A stretch of DNA of 64,000 nucleotides from an uncultured Lachnospiraceae bacterium (GTDB taxonomy: Bacteria; Bacillota; Clostridia; Lachnospirales; Lachnospiraceae): contig URMK01000011.1 of NCBI GenBank assembly GCA_900548905.1, positions 62,001-126,000 of the forward strand, in the 5' to 3' direction. The position numbers and the translations under genes were made by a program. Positions 61,728 to 64,000 of the stretch are shown here, one piece after another. The notes beneath the pieces were generated by a model, which made no database searches, had not been told where the DNA came from, and saw only the letters and a list, made by a program, of their open reading frames with translations. Every line of letters starts with the position of its first letter. Within the stretch, counting starts at the first letter, position 1.

Positions 61728-64000
61728 CTATACAAGCTTAATGTTTCCTTCCCCGTACAGCCCTCCCAGCCGGGCGATCAGATCCTGATCGGCCCTTACG
61801 TTTCTATTAGGCGGCAGAGCCTTTTTGGCTTTCGGGTTTTCCACATAGATCACAACCCCGTCGTTTCCGTCCGATTCCGCCAGGATTTCCAGCAGCTGCT
61901 TTTCCGCAGCTTCGTATTCCTGCTTGGTGGGGAACTTGATCCAGAGAGTTTTGCGGATGTCGTCAAAGGCCTGGATGGACTCGCAGATAAGCTTGCCGTC
62001 CCTGTCTTCCTCCGCCGATACCCGGCCTTTAACAAACACCTTATTTTCTTCCGTGAGCTTTGCGCTTTCCTGCTCATATACCTTAGGGAACACAAGGACT
62101 TCAATACTCCCCACCAGATCCTCCAGGGTAAGGAAAGCCATTATTTTATCATTTTTGGTGTATTTGATTTTCTTCTCGGCGATCATTCCGCCCACCGTCA
62201 CCCGTTCCTGGTCACGGACGTTCATTTCACCGGTTTCTTCGTCCATCATAAAATCTGCGGTAGTCCTGGTAATATGCTTTCTCCAGGTCTGTTCATACTC
62301 TTCCAGAGGATGTCCGCTGATATAAATGCCAAGGACTTCTTTTTCAAACCCCAGCAGCAGCTCTTTAGAGTATTCCCCCACATCGGGTAGACGAATCTCA
62401 AAATCACTTTTTTCTTCTTCACTCACCAAATCAAACAGACTCATCTGTCCCGCCAGGTTATTTTTCTTATTGTGCTGCTGGGAATCCATCATCTGCACAA
62501 ATACGCCCATAAACTGCTTCCTGGTACCTCCCAGCCCGTCAAAGGTGCCGGATTTGATAAAATTTTCCACCGTCCGCTTGTTCACTTCGGAATCCGCCAT
62601 ACGGGTGACAAAATCCTGAAGGCTCAGGAAAGGGCCTCTAGCCGTACGTTCTTCGGTCACCGCATCGATTACCGGCCTTCCCACGCCTTTGATGGCCGTG
62701 AGCGCATAACGGATGGAACCGCCCGATACGGAAAAGCCGGCCTCTCCTTCATTGATATCCGGAGGCAGGATTTTTATCCCCATGCTGCGGCACGTCAGGA
62801 TATATTCCGATACCTTGCCGGGATTGTCAATGACGGAAGTAAGCAGAGCCGCCATGAATTCCACGGGGTAATAATATTTCAGGTAAGCGGTCTGGTAGGA
62901 TACCACCGCATAGCAGGCGGCATGAGATTTATTAAAGGCGTATTTGGCAAAATCCATCATTTCTTCATAGATAGTTCCCGCCACCTGCTCCGATATGCCG
63001 CTGCGGACACAGCCGGGAACGCCTTCTTCTTCATTGCCGTAAATGAAGTTGGCTCTTTCCTTCTCCATGACGGACTGTTTTTTCTTGCTCATGGCACGGC
63101 GCACCAGATCACTGCGTCCCATGGTATAGCCGCCCAGATCCCGCACGATCTGCATAACCTGCTCCTGGTATACAATACAGCCATAGGTCGGCTCCAGGAT
63201 AGGCTGCAGCTGCGGGCACAGGTAGCTGATACTGGCCGCATTGTTCTTTCCCTTGATATACCGTGGAATGAAATCCATGGGGCCCGGACGATACAGGGAA
63301 ATGCCGGCGATGATATCCTCCAGGTTCCGGGGTTTCAACTCCTTCATGAAGTTCTTCATCCCGCCGCTTTCCAGCTGGAACACGCCGTCGGTCCTTCCGG
63401 TCCCGATGGAATCCAGGACGGCCTTGTCGTTAAAATCAATATTATCGATATCCAGGCCGATATTCTTATCTTTTTTTATCAGATTTACTGCATTCTGGAT
63501 TACCGTCAGGGTACGCAGCCCCAGGAAATCCATTTTCAGAAGCCCCAGCTCTTCCAGTGTGGTCATGGTAAACTGGGTGGTGATGCAGCCGTCCGATCCC
63601 CGGGAGAGGGGAACATATTCGTCCGCGCTGTCCGGGCAGATAACCACGCCTGCCGCATGCATGGAGGTGTGCCTGGGAAGTCCCTCCAGGCGCTTGCTCA
63701 TGTCGACAAGCACTTTTACCTGCTCGTCTGTTTCGTAGAGCTTTCTCAGCTCCGGATTGGCCTGAAGCGCCCTGTCTATCGTGACATTCAGCTCGTTGGG
63801 AATCATTTTGGCAATACCGTCCACATAGGAATAGGGCAGATCCATTACCCTTCCCACGTCCCGGATTACCCCCTTGGCCGCCATGGTACCAAAGGTCACG
63901 ATCTGAACCACCTTTTCGGCCCCATATTTCTTTCCCACATAATCGATGACCTCCTGCCGTCTTTCAAAACAGAAGTCAATATCGATATCCGGCATGGATA
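61728..64000 (-). CDS. dnaE: DNA polymerase III subunit alpha, C-terminal part (5' end outside window)
   Basis: About 757 codons in frame to the right edge, so the N-terminal third (PHP domain) is missing. Visible: catalytic aspartates in SMPDIDIDF at the very edge, GLPRHTSMHAAGVV, the third catalytic Asp in LLKMDFLGLRTLTVIQ, YRPGPMDFIPRYI, the helix-hairpin-helix region, and a C-terminal OB fold (RVTVGGMIAEKKIKYTKNDKIMAFLTLED is one stretch). DnaE1 type, not PolC. dnaE-pfkA is a common order in Clostridia. Confidence 0.95.
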   Translation of the reverse strand, partial: SMPDIDIDFCFERRQEVIDYVGKKYGAEKVVQIVTFGTMAAKGVIRDVGRVMDLPYSYVDGIAKMIPNELNVTIDRALQANPELRKLYETDEQVKVLVDMSKRLEGLPRHTSMHAAGVVICPDSADEYVPLSRGSDGCITTQFTMTTLEELGLLKMDFLGLRTLTVIQNAVNLIKKDKNIGLDIDNIDFNDKAVLDSIGTGRTDGVFQLESGGMKNFMKELKPRNLEDIIAGISLYRPGPMDFIPRYIKGKNNAASISYLCPQLQPILEPTYGCIVYQEQVMQIVRDLGGYTMGRSDLVRRAMSKKKQSVMEKERANFIYGNEEEGVPGCVRSGISEQVAGTIYEEMMDFAKYAFNKSHAACYAVVSYQTAYLKYYYPVEFMAALLTSVIDNPGKVSEYILTCRSMGIKILPPDINEGEAGFSVSGGSIRYALTAIKGVGRPVIDAVTEERTARGPFLSLQDFVTRMADSEVNKRTVENFIKSGTFDGLGGTRKQFMGVFVQMMDSQQHNKKNNLAGQMSLFDLVSEEEKSDFEIRLPDVGEYSKELLLGFEKEVLGIYISGHPLEEYEQTWRKHITRTTADFMMDEETGEMNVRDQERVTVGGMIAEKKIKYTKNDKIMAFLTLEDLVGSIEVLVFPKVYEQESAKLTEENKVFVKGRVSAEEDRDGKLICESIQAFDDIRKTLWIKFPTKQEYEAAEKQLLEILAESDGNDGVVIYVENPKAKKALPPNRNVRADQDLIARLGGLYGEGNIKLV

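Overview
The window is chromosomal DNA of a Gram-positive anaerobe of the Clostridia, most likely family Lachnospiraceae. The reasons are the separate rpoB and rpoC genes, strong SD sequences (GGAGG) and canonical SigA promoters, two SleB-type cell-wall hydrolases, KtrAB-type potassium uptake, a 7TM-type histidine kinase, a glycyl radical enzyme and a GH120 beta-xylosidase very close to the Thermoanaerobacterium type. The genus cannot be fixed from sequence alone. Almost all genes lie on the minus strand; only a lyase and an esterase (42.8-44.4 kb) are on the plus strand. No rRNA, tRNA, CRISPR array, IS element or prophage was seen.

Layout. 0-1.2 kb: 5' part of a gene fusing a degenerate SDR/epimerase domain to membrane segments, PelD-like, cut by the left edge. 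1.4-18 kb: transcription/translation core, with rpmG-secE-nusG-rplK-rplA and rplJ-rplL-rpoB-rpoC under strong promoters. The normally contiguous rplA/rplJ junction is split by three envelope or membrane genes (CapA-like, a DUF6709-like protein, tandem YcxB-like). 18-34.9 kb: accessory region. It holds a glycyl radical enzyme with its activase, and a six-gene operon made of a dimodular NRPS ending in a reductase domain, a 7TM histidine kinase, a REC-HD-GYP response regulator, an acyl-AMP ligase, an acyl carrier protein and a phosphopantetheinyl transferase. I read this operon as making an N-acyl dipeptide aldehyde, or its cyclised pyrazinone or alcohol, with a built-in two-component/c-di-GMP circuit. 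35-44.5 kb: an acyl-CoA carboxylase subunit behind a FabT-like operator, then sialic-acid/ManNAc catabolism (NanE, YhcH, ROK kinase, NanA, SGNH esterase, two RpiR regulators), with UDP-galactopyranose mutase and a small XRE regulator between. 44.6-46.5 kb: GH120 beta-xylosidase. 46.8-64 kb: housekeeping (greA, dus, coaX, birA, argF, NfeD/SPFH pair, two SleB hydrolases, trmH-type methylase, ktrAB, pfkA, 3' part of dnaE).

How it fits together. The sialic-acid genes convert Neu5Ac to ManNAc (NanA), then ManNAc-6-P (ROK kinase), then GlcNAc-6-P (NanE), with YhcH probably handling sugar anomers and the esterase possibly removing O-acetyl groups. No sialidase or transporter is in the window. The NRPS operon has every part needed to activate and load an acyl chain, extend it by two amino acids and release it reductively, but no exporter and no thioesterase. 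Its response regulator carries an intact c-di-GMP phosphodiesterase (HD-GYP) domain, and a PelD-like (c-di-GMP-receptor family) gene lies about 23 kb away. A signalling link between the two is a testable inference, not an observation.
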